Source: Lindgomyces ingoldianus
Taxonomy: Eukaryota > Ascomycota > Dothideomycetes > Pleosporales > Lindgomycetaceae
Length of the DNA: 64,000 nt
Assembly: GCF_010093535.1 (NCBI RefSeq)
Contig: NW_022985222.1
Coordinates: 252,686 to 316,685, forward strand
Direction of reading: 5' to 3'
This document shows positions 1 through 11,485 of this stretch, piece by piece. The translations under genes were made by a program, and so were the position numbers. Position 1 is the stretch's first letter. Every line of letters starts with the position of its first letter. The notes beneath the pieces were generated by a model. It was not told the origin of the DNA, made no database searches, and was given only the letters and a program-made list of their open reading frames with translations.

Positions 1-27
1 GAGAGACGCGACCGGCTGCGAAGGGTC

Positions 28-1812
28 ATGAACAGGCTTAGCCGCATCCACGACCCGCCAGCGTACGGCGACCGAATCCCCAGCCAGAATAACCTGTACG
101 ACTGGTCGCCCGCTAACGAGGCCGACGACGAGGACGAGCTGGACCGGATCCTCGCTGAGCTCCGCCGTGAGCAGCCGAACACCCACCCCGAGATCCTGCG
201 AGTGCTCGGCCGCTCGCAGCTGGATGCGGAGCGCGAGTCGCGCATTCGCACATACTCGTCGAGGCTGCTGAGCTCGAACCAGCCGTCCCAGTCGGCGGAC
301 AGCTCCCTCAGGTCGGCGACAATCCTGCAGTCGGTGCGAAGACACCCCCGCTTCTCTGCCAGCAGCAGGAGAGGCTACGAGCACGCTTTCCCGCCGGAGA
401 CACAGCGAGACTCGGGAAGCAGGTCGCCGCACCACAGTGAGTCCCGAGACCGGTACACCGTGTCTGAATCCGCTCGTCAGGCTGCCCGGCAGCGCCTGTC
501 CGAGCTGCACACTTCTCTAGAGCGAGACCGCGACCGGGACCGTGACATGTTGGCACGTGTAGACTCATACCGGCGGAGCTATCTCGACCGAAACTCGACC
601 TCGCCGTCGACCGTCTCCCCATTGCTCGAGCAGACGATCAAGTACCTGTCGCGGATACGGCACTCGAACACGGAAGATGACAGCCTAAACTTTGCTCTGG
701 ATGCGGGCTTCTTGAACAAGGACTACTTCTGTGAAGAGAACTCAGATTTCGTACTAGACACATGCACTCTCCCTCCCCCAGCCGAGACGTCATGGCTAGC
801 GCCGGGAGCTGTATTGAATGGATGTCAGCATGCCACCTCCGTCACCTCAACCGTCACCTCCACAGCAGGGGGCGCCACAACAACGCTGTACCGCTTCAGA
901 AACAATGATTCCATGACCTCTACCACATTCGAGCCCGGCCGGCCATGGCTAAGTCACAGCTACACTCCCCCACAGAGACGAGCTACAAATCCTACAGGCC
1001 CCGAAATCGTGACCTCGCATACGCCGACGCAAGATCGATGGCCAGTCAAGGTCACCATACACGCCGTAGACTACAGTACGATGTGTCTGTCAGCAACTAT
1101 GGAAGCGTACAACGTACCCTCACATCCCCACTCCCACCAATCCCTCCTCAGCGCCTCGGTCGACAGATCTCACACCCCATTCACCCGCACATCATCAATC
1201 ACCACCTACCTCGAAGGTGAAATCCTGGATTTCAACCAACACACCCTCCTCACCGAATCCTTCAAGTCTAGCCCCTCAAACGACGCAACGTACTGGCGAA
1301 AACTGCCCCCGTTCCAGAAATTCACCGATGACGAACTCGTCCGGAACCTCGTCAGCAAGCGCTGGTTCACAGAAGTGCTAAGTCGGGAGTGGATCCTCAT
1401 GCGGTGGAAGGAACGGTGTTTCGTTAAATCGCTGAACCGGTCCACGGCTGATCCTCCAGCTGCGCAACCCCCTCATCCCAACTTCGACTTCGCGTCTACC
1501 ACCTCATCCGATATCTCCGCCAGCTCGACGGCGGCGGTGGTGTCGTTTAATACGACGTCGTCGAGGGAAAACCACCCCGATTCCGCCGACTACCATCGGG
1601 GGAATGCAAGACAGCAAGAGATGGATAGAGATAGAGAAGTTTTTGATGATTCAGGGTGTGGGCTTACAATCTCGGGGTTTTATTATGTGTGTTTGAAACG
1701 TGCGGATGGGAAACTTGAGGGACTGTATTATGACCCTCAGAGTAGTCCGTATCAGCATCTGAAGCTGGAGAGTGTTAATGGGGGCGTCTTTCCTGCTTGG
1801 GAGTTTAAGTAG
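28..1812 (+). CDS. Gid4/Vid24-type GID E3 ubiquitin ligase substrate receptor
   Basis: The C-terminal half (about residues 240-594) has the features of the Vid24/Gid4 family: a start like SWLAPGAVLNG, the strand VTIHAVDYSTMCLSATMEA, the block DATYWRKLPPFQKF, then WILMRWKERCFV and the end SGFYYVCLKRADGKLEGLYY. In yeast this subunit is the receptor by which the GID complex recognises N-terminal-proline degrons, for example on gluconeogenic enzymes after glucose returns. The first 240 residues are polar and rich in Ser, Arg and Asp (a DRDRDRD run near residue 170) and probably disordered. No intron is needed. The frame stays open to the left edge of the window (nine more codons), so the real start may lie upstream and the gene may be 5'-partial. 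The insert between about residues 480 and 540 is low-complexity Ser/Thr, common in fungal homologues. The family is clear; the start is not. Confidence 0.88.
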   Translation: MNRLSRIHDPPAYGDRIPSQNNLYDWSPANEADDEDELDRILAELRREQPNTHPEILRVLGRSQLDAERESRIRTYSSRLLSSNQPSQSADSSLRSATILQSVRRHPRFSASSRRGYEHAFPPETQRDSGSRSPHHSESRDRYTVSESARQAARQRLSELHTSLERDRDRDRDMLARVDSYRRSYLDRNSTSPSTVSPLLEQTIKYLSRIRHSNTEDDSLNFALDAGFLNKDYFCEENSDFVLDTCTLPPPAETSWLAPGAVLNGCQHATSVTSTVTSTAGGATTTLYRFRNNDSMTSTTFEPGRPWLSHSYTPPQRRATNPTGPEIVTSHTPTQDRWPVKVTIHAVDYSTMCLSATMEAYNVPSHPHSHQSLLSASVDRSHTPFTRTSSITTYLEGEILDFNQHTLLTESFKSSPSNDATYWRKLPPFQKFTDDELVRNLVSKRWFTEVLSREWILMRWKERCFVKSLNRSTADPPAAQPPHPNFDFASTTSSDISASSTAAVVSFNTTSSRENHPDSADYHRGNARQQEMDRDREVFDDSGCGLTISGFYYVCLKRADGKLEGLYYDPQSSPYQHLKLESVNGGVFPAWEFK

Positions 1813-1968
1813 GAGGGGGAATGATGAGGGGCAGTGGAATATGGGATTATGGATGGATCATGGATTCGATGAGATGATGGAGATGGCATGCCGGATCACA
1901 CGGTTCTGTCTGTTCCATTTAACTTTAATATTGCATCTGTCCGGCGTTCATTGCTTCTTTTCTTCTGT

Positions 1969-1969
<1 letters not shown>

Positions 1970-2012
<43 letters not shown>
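1970..2012. repeat. (CT)n followed by (CA)n microsatellite
   Basis: About 12 CT units run directly into about nine CA units. It lies in the 3' flank of the Gid4-like gene. Confidence 0.9.
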
Positions 2013-2139
2013 TGTATGTCTGTCTTTCTCTGTCTATATCACTGACTGACCCTTACTACTGGGTCGGAGGCTGGATCTGGTTTCTGGTTTCGGCGTTCAC
2101 GGTCTTTCGAGCCGGCAAAGTACCCGTCCAAATGGCGTT

Positions 2140-2240
2140 ACACGGATGGCATGGGATGGCATGGGATGGCATGGGCTGGCATGGAATGGGTGAGGACGGT
2201 CTGCATGTGACATGATATGGCATGGCATGGCATGGCATCC
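2140..2240. repeat. Degenerate GGCATGGGAT / GGCAT tandem repeat
   Basis: A roughly 10-bp unit (GGCATGGGAT) repeats three or four times. After a short break a 5-bp unit (GGCAT) repeats four times. The two are plainly related. Confidence 0.8.
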
Positions 2241-3870
2241 TTGGGTCCACTCGCTATTTTCGTTATATCTACCAATTATATCGTCACTAAGGATGATAAC
2301 GGTTGTAGTGCTGGAGGGTAGGGTGTTAAGAGGCGGAGATATCCGATATATACCATAACAGATATCTGCATCTACTTAGACCTGCCTTCAATTCTAGCAA
2401 TGGGTTGGGTGGATTATGTCCTTCCTGTATATGTTTCAACTTGTGTGCTAGTACCCCTAATCATGTCCGGTCGTATCTAACTATCTGCACCCTGCCAACC
2501 CAGTACGCATTGCTAGAACAAGAGACTATGTCTAGCTTTGAGCCTGTTGAGGAGCTTGAGAAGCAGCCAAAAAAAATAGTTCTTCGAGTATCAAGATAAG
2601 GTGGGAGGGCTTGCCAAAGGGGTAGTAGAAGCACCCATCACTCACCATCCGAGAATTTCACAACACTTAAATTACAGTTAGCTATCTGCAGCACGCATAT
2701 AGCAACAAGACATCCTCTCCTAATACGAATACGTAAGTATTCCTTACACTTTACTACTTCAACATGTTACGTAAGGGCATTGGATGTTACAAGACATAGC
2801 TTTCATCCTTTTCGGAAACACCATTGGTATACAAGAACACTAAATACTGACATGACAACTCTTACCGCGATGGATGAGTTGTCCTAGTCAAGGACAAATT
2901 GAGAAGGGAGGTTCAACTCCTGTCACACTTACTCCCGCGGAAGATATGGTTTCCAAAATTGCTAGTAGCAGAGTTAACGTCCATCACTGCAGGTCGAAGA
3001 ACACCCTGCGCCGAGAAATATAAGGGGTAACGTTACTTGAAATTCAAATAAATCAAATTCCGTGCACACGATAATTTCTGCTTTAACCCTACGTAGGCAA
3101 TGTGCTGTAGCTATTCTTAAACACCTAGGACCTGTTTAATCTAAAATTTAAGTGTGCATCGCTGCCTTCTCACCTAATTTACTTAGAGCCTTCTTTTAGT
3201 GTAAAATAATGTCTCCTTGCTCTAGCACTACTATTAAGCTCTTACTACTTATAATGCAAATAAAAGGACTATATCTAAGCATATAAGCCTTACTGCAATA
3301 GGAGGAAGTTATCATCAGCCCTATGCCTGCTATCGCACGCAAATTCATGCAAGATCGCCACGCCAATCACTATCTCCAACTAAAGGAATCACTAATCTAG
3401 GCTAGACAAAAACAGCCCTATATGTTAACATTATTATTAAGTTGTAATTACTTAGAGTGGCTGTTAGAACTGTGGTTGCGTAGAACCTTTCTCTGTTAGT
3501 CTTAAGGCGCTAAGGACAAAGACTCTTTGCTTCCGTCAAAGGTCTTGAAGCCTTTTTCTAAACTAGATTAGCACAATCTTGAACCCATACTACTGAGATG
3601 CAAGCACACTAACGCTCCAACGCGAGTTATTTTTCGCTTCGATGGGAGATACGATCTTCAAGAGGCTGCGATCCAGAATCTGTGCACATGTTTCATATTT
3701 TCATAGTTCTTTTCAACTATTCTCTGCTTCATTCAACCCCCCATTGAGAGTCCTACATGCCCGCCTCCAGCATAAGAAATCAAAGGTGCTGGGCTAGTTA
3801 GAAACTCTATCGCGTGGAAGACCCTGCCCTGTTCACGCACAGTTGCAGTTTATCCCACCAAGTTCCAGTC

Positions 3871-4395
3871 CTATCCAACCTTTATAAATTCCCAGATGAT
3901 TCCCTCAGATAACTTATTCCCATTTCTCCCTATCTTCTGCAGCCCTTCTTCTGCATTAATCACTATGGGGCGAAGTGTCCACCAGTGCAACATCTGCATG
4001 ATATAACCTCCATTTGGCATCGGAGTGATGGTAAAGTGCCTCCATCCATTATGCTGTTCTGCCGAGCACTTTAGTCTTCCGCTCCAATCGTGACACAGAA
4101 ACCTATTCGAAATGGGATTTCGGAAACCGATCCAACCTTCGGTTTCCACACACTTCCAGTGGATGGAGCCTTGGCCGCCTGGTGGCGCCAGTACAACCTG
4201 GCCGTCAAGTAGTGTAATTACATATCCCGACGAGATAGAGCGGATGATAACGGTGAAATCATGCGAAGGGACACCGCTGGATAGGTCGTGATTTTCTAGG
4301 ACATCTGCGGTAACGTTTTCGGAGGTTGCAGTAGGCGTGTAATTGGAGTTATCGGGATCGGAGACGGATTCAGAGTCGAATTGATAGAAGCTCAT
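3871..4395 (-). CDS. Small beta-trefoil/fascin-like fungal protein
   Basis: A single-exon frame of 174 residues begins at an ATG at 4395. The first 45 residues are acidic and Ser-rich. The rest reads like beta-strand repeats of a trefoil: FTVIIRSISSGYVITLLDG, then SIHWKCVETEGWIGFRNP, then RFLCHDWSGRLKCSAEQHN and RHFTITPMPNGGYIMQM. Each block has a hydrophobic strand and a Gly/Asn turn, as in fascin or ricin-type folds that bind carbohydrate or actin. No signal peptide is visible, so it is probably cytosolic. Similar short proteins are common in Pezizomycotina but their function is unknown to me. That it is a gene is well supported by uniform coding character; the fold is inferred from sequence pattern only. 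Confidence 0.65.
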   Translation of the reverse strand: MSFYQFDSESVSDPDNSNYTPTATSENVTADVLENHDLSSGVPSHDFTVIIRSISSGYVITLLDGQVVLAPPGGQGSIHWKCVETEGWIGFRNPISNRFLCHDWSGRLKCSAEQHNGWRHFTITPMPNGGYIMQMLHWWTLRPIVINAEEGLQKIGRNGNKLSEGIIWEFIKVG

Positions 4396-6174
4396 GATGG
4401 CGTGTTTGGCCTGCGGAGAGTTGTTCTGTTTTCGAAGAATAATCCTCCAGAGGGTGGTTTGGTCAGGTGTTTAAGCAAACCCGAAGCAGCTCGCAGCCTT
4501 CTTCGGGCGTTGTCGTTGTGGGTGTAATGGACGGATGAGGTTAGGCGTGAATATGTTTTTAGTGTCTGAGTCGACTGATCATGAATCAAAAACCCCCAGT
4601 TGTATTCAGACCCTAGCTAGCGCGGCGCTAAAATGCCAACACGTGATCATTCATAGACGCTTCTGGAAGAGCGCCAGCGTAGAATCCAATACATGTAGCC
4701 AATCATCTAGTATTATATTATGTAAGCGCGCTAATTTCTCATGCAAAAACTTATTGTAGACTACTTCGCATAGATAAATTCGGAGTGCATGTTTTCAGAG
4801 GCTGAGCATCTTGAAAACTTGAAAACATCTTCTCCTTAGGTAGAACTATCATCCTAGTGCTCCGAAATCTGAAGAGGTATCAATAGCCGCAATGGAGCAG
4901 GGATGCAAAGCTAAAGCGGTCCTCGACAATGCGAACGGAATGGTCAACGGCAAGATCAACCGTCGTGTTTTTCGCGCTACAGACTGGTTCCTAGAAGAAA
5001 AATGTCTAAAGAAAAATATTACAAGCGCTTTTACTTTATATACTCACAAGTAGAAGAATTGTGGTGCCTAAACAATAGATTCATCTCGGCGTGGGGTGTT
5101 TCTCAACCAGCAGTGATGGACGTTAGCTCATAATACAAAATAAAAGGCCCTAATATTCCTTATATCATCTTGGACTATGGTATTGCATCACACAGCATAG
5201 CATAGCATAGCATAGCATAGCATAGCATAGCATCAAGAATATGCCGTACTTGTTAGCGTGAGTCTTAAACCGAGTCTGGGGTGGAGCGGGAGTCATTCTC
5301 ACCAGCATAAAGGAAGCGGATGAGCAGCGGTGGGGGAGTAAACTCTGCGCTAACATTACCGCGCTTATTTTCACAGCGACTAGATGCAGCACAGCATGGA
5401 GAGCGAGCAAGCTTGTAGGTAGCTTCTAATTACGTACTGCACCCCGTCATCTCTAGAACCTGGCAAATGGTAATTTTTGAACAGATCCTTTTTCATTCTA
5501 TTAGTGTACTCTTTGATTCTGGCAAGTGAAAAGTTGAGGTCCCCGTACGTCAAGCCGCTTCACCATCATTAAATTAACAATCGCTAATCTCAATAGTAGC
5601 CACTCTAGCCCAGCCGTAGACCCACAGAAAGAGGAATTAAGTGATACCTAATCTATCAGACTAAACACGCACGGAGCCGAAACAAGCAGCTGCGAACTCT
5701 CTGCAGCTCCCTCACAAAAATCGTAGCTCTGTCAGATCGGGGGTCCCGGGACCACAGAGCAAGTACACTTGCCTCTGGGTCTACTTCTAATTTAGGCCCC
5801 TGTTGGACGGTAGGAAAGAGAGAGGTTTGGACCGGTAGGCATGGTCAGATGTGGGAGCTGAAGAATAGAGAGATATAAATAGTTGGTGATCCGTTTAACG
5901 CCATGCTATTCCATTCCATGTAATAATGTACAGAATGCGCTGTGGGAATCTACGTATGCGTCGTTGGGTGTATAGAGGTCCATCATGTACGTATGTACAG
6001 TTACAATATGTACACAATAGCAAACCAGCCTACGCCTACGCTTGCGCCTCTTAGACTCCGAGTATTGTGTTGTATGCTCCGAAAAAGTGTCGACAGTAGC
6101 ATCATGGCCCCGGATACCCGATCATATCGCGATTATCGTCAATAATCCGGCCATACCTATTCTCACCATTAGCT
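4396..6174. other. Intergenic spacer, no gene seen
   Basis: It contains only short frames, a pentanucleotide repeat near 5195, and an AT-rich stretch around 4990-5170. The last few hundred bases should hold the 3' UTR of the GT90 gene on the minus strand. Confidence 0.5.
5194..5233. repeat. (CATAG)n pentanucleotide microsatellite
   Basis: About seven to eight perfect head-to-tail CATAG units with no spacers, so not a CRISPR-like array. Confidence 0.9.
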
Positions 6175-9100
6175 TTATTCTGCACCGCATTCGAGAAAAG
6201 GAAGGGGGTCCACATACTCAAGCAACAGTCTAAAAAACCACACTTCAAAATCCACATTCCTCAAGACCTTGCCGGCCCACTCCGAACTCCGTTCCGCGAT
6301 CTCCCTCGCCTTTTTCTCTCCCACACTCTCCCCATTCCCGTCTTTCCTTGGCTTATCCCTATCCTTCTCCCTATTCCTATCCCTATCCCTATCCCTACCC
6401 TCCTTTCCCTCACCGCCTTGCCCATCCGCCGCCGCCTCTCTGTCCCCTTCCTGCACCCCCCCAAACCATCTCACTAAATCTAAATGTTCTTCACCCTTCA
6501 AACTCAACGGCACATAATGCACCCACGGCCTCAACCACTCCTGATGCCACTCCCTAAACACCGCCATCTTATACGTCAAACTCCTACTCCTCAAAAAAGC
6601 ATAAAACCTCCCGCTAAACGCATTACCATCCATATCCAACAAATGCTTGAAGTACCACGCATCCTGGCCATCGGCCCTGGGGGCGATATTGAAGAATTCC
6701 TTTTGTGCGTCGCAGTCGCCAGGGTCACATTGCCCGATGTGGCTGAATTTGACGTCGATGAGGCGGGTGAGGGACTTGCGGTCTACATCTTTGACGACTA
6801 ATTCTGGGGTTTGGGTTTGTGGGTCAGAGTCTCGAGGTGGGAGATGGGATTGGGATTGGGATTTGGAGACCAGGATTTTAGCTTTGGAAGGCGCGTTTAG
6901 GTTGCGTACGATGTGTTGACGGTGTTGGCGACGCCATCCTCCGCTTCGGCTGAAGCCGCCCGTCGTGCTGCCGCGCCAATACATGGCGTTTGTTTTATTC
7001 TCCCACGTTGTGTCTCTATCTTCATCGTAACCGACTCTGCCAAACCAGTACCACGGACTGGGATACAGGATATCCTGGAAACTACTGATTTTTGATTGGG
7101 AGAAGATGGGAGTTAGCTCGTGGACGATGTTGAAAGCGTTAGGACGCTCGAAGAAGCCAAAAGAGGAAGAGAAGGAGGGGGAATTGCAGATGTCGGAGAA
7201 GGCGGAGACGTTGTAGACGTAGTTGAGGGGGCCCACTGCGTAGGAAGTGAGATTGTCGGCGGGGGAGTCCTCGTAGTTCCTTGCTTGGCTGTGTTGGCTA
7301 CAGGAGAGCCTGGAAACGGTCCAGGTCTGCTGATGTGCGAATCGATTGAACTTGGTTGTCTTCGCTTCCTCGAAGCGCCGGCCATCGTTCATATCGCTGG
7401 GTCTTGGCGAAAATGCGTTTTGAGGAGATGGGTTCCTCATTGCGTTCGGGATGTCGTGGTCTCGAGCCTTGGTTACAAGAAAGGAGAGTTGATCATGTGG
7501 CACGACGACGCGAGGTTCATCGTGGATGTTAAAGGCGAGGTCCATATCGGGGAGATACTGGACGAAATCCTTTATCATGCCGGTCGTGGCTTGTTGCTGC
7601 CATTCCTGTCCATTTTCAATCTTAACCACACTGCCATCTCGGATCATCATTCCAATCAAAGCATTCTCGTCGGAGCCTAGAGCAAGTCTCACGCGCGCCC
7701 TAATAGTAGAGGGTTTCAGAGCCCAGAATGGATACAATGAGCGGGTGATTGTGTCAAACTCGTCGATTAACTGGACCCCGTTCCTTGTTGCAAACTCGTA
7801 CCACTTGTCGAAGTTTGGGGGGGGAGGAAACCCATGTCGGCGACGGTATTCCTGAACAGCCTCTCCCAGAGATTTGGATTGCCTATTCAACAAATCACCA
7901 AATCTCTTCTCGGCAGACTCAATCAACTGCTCGGCCGGATGGCCCTTCTTCAAATCCATCGGAACCGGGCTAAAAGGCGATTCCGGTGAGACAACACCAA
8001 AGGTAGATAGGTCATGAGTCGTAGAGGGATAGCGCCGCGCCCCGGATGCATATCGCAGAAAAAGGAAACCAAAAGACGCCGCCGTAACACCAAAGATGAT
8101 CCGTCTGAGCCGTATAGAGCTCCGAAGATCGATGGATGATGAAGTTGAGGAAGTGGTCATGATTAGAAGTGCCGTAGCTGAATATATGACAGTAAACCAG
8201 AGGCCGGAAAAAGAGACGGCCAGGTGCAATCGAGCGCACATGTACGAAAACAGGACCAAGAAGGAAGTATGAACAGCACCCTGCTGAAAAGTCTGTAATA
8301 GCAGTCAGAAAGGGGATGGGTTTTGGAGCCTGATATTACGAAATGTTCCAATCGGGAAGGTACAAGAACGTTCCAGTTGGAAAGGGACAGTAAGGAAGGA
8401 AGGAAGTGAGCGATACGTACGATGAAGAAGAACAGAGTATTTACTATAACATCAACAACAATCATCCAAATGGAAATCTGGACCGTCCTACGATGTTGCA
8501 TCGCCTTCCAATCTCCTGGCAACTGTCGATAGACGGGTTCCCAGGTGAAACCATTCGGTGTCATTGGCTCCACGAGATACGCAGCCAGTCCGCACAGGAT
8601 AGTCATGATTGCCGCAACATCTCTCAAAGTGGCAATATGGTGCTCTCTCTGTGTGCCTTCGATTGGGTTGGGCCGAGAGAAGGTCCCATCGGCGGAAACA
8701 AACCCCCTCCTGCCAGAATGGTTGTCATCCTTGGAAGTCTTGAGCGCGCTTTCGAAGAGCACGAGGCCGACAGCCGCAAAGAGGACGCTACTTAGTCCGA
8801 GTGTAGTAGTCGGTGACGAGCTATATCGAGTGGAGAGGGCCGCAGCCGCAGCAACAGTGACTATAACCAACAGCCGGTAGGACCTTGCATGCGACTTCCT
8901 CTCGGAACCGGCGCCACTATCGGACGAGTCGTCTAGGGAATGGTAAGACGGTAGAGCGAAATGATGGGACCAAATCTCGCTCTCGGAGAGTAGGACCACG
9001 AGGAGCGGGAGCAATGCCTTGGTCGACCAGATGCCCTCCTTATCGCAAGCAGCTCTGTCACAAATCTGTGCAAAAGCCAGAAACCCTCCCGCCGCCCAGC

Positions 9101-9320
9101 TCGTGGCTTTCTTCGAGCCACCACTCCCACTCGCCCCCAGGCCCGCGCGGCATACCGCCGGTATCCATATCAGCGCCCAGGACACGGCCGTCACGAGCAG
9201 CGAGTGCTGCACGGGTGTGTCGACATTTGCGACGGTCGCGAGGACAGGGAAGAGCAGCGCAACGACGAGGGCCTGGTTCTTGAGGACATTCTCCGCGATC
9301 AGAGACACGGCCGGGTGCAT
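6175..9320 (-). CDS. GT90 (CAP10-like) glycosyltransferase with multi-pass membrane N-terminus
   Basis: Model: 9320-8421 joined to 8283-6175, 1002 residues. The 137-bp intron has GTACGT at its 5' end and TTTTCAG at its 3' end, phase 0, joining NTLFFFI to QGAVHTSFLVLF. The first 330 residues hold several hydrophobic segments (for example ALVVALLFPVLATVANV and LSSVLFAAVGLVLF). The C-terminal half has CAP10/GT90 marks: AMYWRGSTTGGFS, GGWRRQHRQHIV, and near the end FFNIAPRADGQDAWYFKHLLDMDGNAFSGRF. Relatives in Cryptococcus act in capsule xylosylation; in ascomycetes the acceptor is mostly unknown. It probably works in the Golgi or ER membrane. A charged repeat (RDRDRDRNREKDRD) is coded by a GGGATA-like hexanucleotide run near 6360. 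The start is uncertain: the frame stays open upstream of 9320 with a possible in-frame 84-bp intron (9338-9421) but no ATG in frame. Confidence 0.85.
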
Positions 9321-9572
9321 CGGAGCAAGCCAAGAGTCTGCAGAGGTCAGCGGATATCGAAGGACATATCCTGAGGTGGGTGTCGAGGTGCAGGCTCGAA
9401 GAGTTAGGATGGAGGAGTTACCAGACAGCTCGATCGAAATAAGGAGGATCGGAGGCAAGGCTAAACTTGTCCGTGAATGGCTCGGCGGGGATCGACGCCC
9501 TAAACGGCGCCATGGACAGGGATACGGTGGGGTTGTTTCTTCACTCACCTCTTCAGTCTTTCTATCAGTCAA

Positions 9573-10339
9573 ACAACCTTACCTCTATTTCTTTAAGCTA
9601 TCTTCGTAATCCTAACCAGCCTTATAGACTATGAACCTCGTGCTCTTTGTGCTCATAGTTGCTACAAGTTCCTTTTCACTCCATTACGAATCCGTACTGT
9701 CAGTTCTTATCTAAATTTGAGATCCTTTTGCTGCTGGCGCGCTCCTCTGCACACTGATGACGGCGGGCTCTCCATTCGCCTGCTCTCTAAATTCACACCA
9801 TATTACCCTTACTACTACTTTCTAACACGTTTAGGATTAGCAGTGCGCAACTTCCTAGCATAGTGGCGAAAACCTGTACATTCTAGACATTCCTGTAACC
9901 TTCCAGGAGGCACGAGTTATGAGAGTCATGTTTTGTGGACTGAGTGTCCGAAGAGCAAGGTGGTTTATATAGCGTCATGGCGCGCTAAGCTCAAGCTTGG
10001 CTAGGCAGCCCATCGTGGAGACTCCGGCTTACAATATCTAAAGGCGTAGTGCGCTGTCTTTCTGTGCGTTATTGTGTGCAAGGCAATGTCTATTCAACCG
10101 CCTGTACGTTTTTAGGGAAAGAAACAAGCTACAATTCATGTTAAAGAAATTAAGAAAAAATGGGTACGAGAGAGGTTTTGCTCTCTTGCTTGTGAAGTTG
10201 TAGGAACAGGAGACATGTTGACACGACTGTAGTTTGTAGCACAACAAAATCGGGTAAGATATACGTTGGAACAGAAGACAGCACTCGGGCGTAGGGCCGA
10301 AATATGATCTCTAGCTAAGAGCTTTCTAAATTACTACGA
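9573..10339. other. Intergenic spacer, no gene seen
   Basis: No frame of note on either strand. It should contain the promoter of the GT90 gene and the 3' flank of the next minus-strand gene. Confidence 0.5.
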
Positions 10340-11485
10340 TCATATAGATTTTGATATCGCATATTTGCCTGCAACAAGCCCAGCTTCACTAATCATCTCC
10401 CATTCTCCATTCTCAAACCCGACCGTTCCTAGGGTAAAGTCGTGAATAGAAGTCCAACCACCCTGTCCTGGGATTTCGAAACCGGTCTCCAAGTACTCAG
10501 CAGCCTCTACAACGTTGTTCCCGTGAACCACGATCTCCCTCATCCCAGTTTCCAGCACCAGGCGCCAAATGTTCCTTCTATGGTCTCCACTCCAGACAGG
10601 CTTCATGCGACATAATACTCCGGCTGTATAGTCAGCGCGGAGTTGAGCGTATGTATTCGCCTGCACAGGTTGTGAGTCGCACTCCAAAGAGCAAACTTCT
10701 TCAAACGAACTTACCAGACACTGGTTGAGCTTGGTCTGCCAGTTCAAATTATCACGAGTTGGCATAGTTTGCCACCTCCGGCAGATTCCCTGGGTTACAA
10801 AGGCCTTACGAGCCTTCTTGCTCATTTCCCAAGCAAACTGCCACTGGGCGCCTTCAAGATCTGTCCCCGCGAGGTCTGTCTTGGCGGGGAACCTATCGAG
10901 CAAGAAGCCGATCCTGTCGCTAAGATTGTCAATAGTCGTCTCAAATTGGCGGGTTGTCGGCAACGAGAAATTCGGAAGCTTCGATTGAATCGAATCCATC
11001 ATCTCTCCTACGTCCTTTCCCTCGAACGCGTGATTGACACTCGCTACAGCGGCATCAGATAGAGTTTCCCAAGCCCGCCCGCAGCCCCCTTGCAACTTCC
11101 CCCAGTCCAAAGATCGAGCGCGTCGATGAACAATCGTAGTGGTCCTGCGCGGTGACTTGATATATGCCATTGCTTCAGCCCACCTCGTGCCATTTCGATC
11201 GGAGTCGAAGTACTCAGCCGGCGGAAACAACACCGTTTCCGCGGCGGGATTTGCGAAGAATGAGCCCAGGTCGTCGAATTCAATCGGAGAGGGTGGAGTG
11301 GTGTTAGAGTCATGCGACATCCGCGAAGGAGAGGTAGAACGAGAAGTCGTAACGCTTCGTGAAGCTACGGTGCTGCTGCTCGGAGAGGCAATATTGGTGT
11401 CAAATGGATGAGACGATAGAGGAGACATGCCTCTCGGGGGTGTGGCAAGACAACAGCGGAAATCCAGAACTTTTGACGTCGTCAT
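10340..11485 (-). CDS. Conserved-looking hypothetical protein, 363 residues after splicing
   Basis: The start is the ATG at 11485 (MTTSKVLDF); codons upstream in frame lack an ATG. A 54-bp in-frame intron is very likely at 10661-10714: perfect GTAAGT donor, a GACTCAC branch-like site, and a TGCAG acceptor. Removing it joins NQCL to ANTYAQLRADY. The first 110 residues are Ser/Thr/Pro-rich. The rest is mostly helical with many Trp, for example LEGAQWQFAWEMSKKARKAFV and GDHRRNIWRLVLETGMREIV. The end, EIPGQGGWTSIHDFTLGTVGFENGEWEMI, looks strand-rich. No signal peptide, membrane segment or known motif is visible. I do not recognise the family. Coding is supported by the length, the intron signal and consistent composition. 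Confidence 0.6.
   Translation of the reverse strand: MTTSKVLDFRCCLATPPRGMSPLSSHPFDTNIASPSSSTVASRSVTTSRSTSPSRMSHDSNTTPPSPIEFDDLGSFFANPAAETVLFPPAEYFDSDRNGTRWAEAMAYIKSPRRTTTIVHRRARSLDWGKLQGGCGRAWETLSDAAVASVNHAFEGKDVGEMMDSIQSKLPNFSLPTTRQFETTIDNLSDRIGFLLDRFPAKTDLAGTDLEGAQWQFAWEMSKKARKAFVTQGICRRWQTMPTRDNLNWQTKLNQCLVSSFEEVCSLECDSQPVQANTYAQLRADYTAGVLCRMKPVWSGDHRRNIWRLVLETGMREIVVHGNNVVEAAEYLETGFEIPGQGGWTSIHDFTLGTVGFENGEWEMISEAGLVAGKYAISKSI
10661..10714 (-). other. Predicted in-frame intron of the hypothetical gene
   Basis: 54 bp with GTAAGT...TGCAG ends and no in-frame stop, so a simple ORF reading would wrongly include 18 extra residues. Confidence 0.75.

Larger units (their letters stand above)
1813..3870. 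other. Intergenic spacer with simple repeats, no gene seen
   Basis: Downstream of the Gid4-like gene there is a (CT)n/(CA)n microsatellite and a degenerate ATGGCATGGG-type repeat. From about 2600 the DNA becomes AT-rich, short of CG, and has only short frames. It may be an old mutated repeat, but no termini were found. Confidence 0.5.

Noticed and set aside
5194..5233. CRISPR-like array
   Set aside because: Plain pentanucleotide tandem repeat with no spacers, in a fungal genome.
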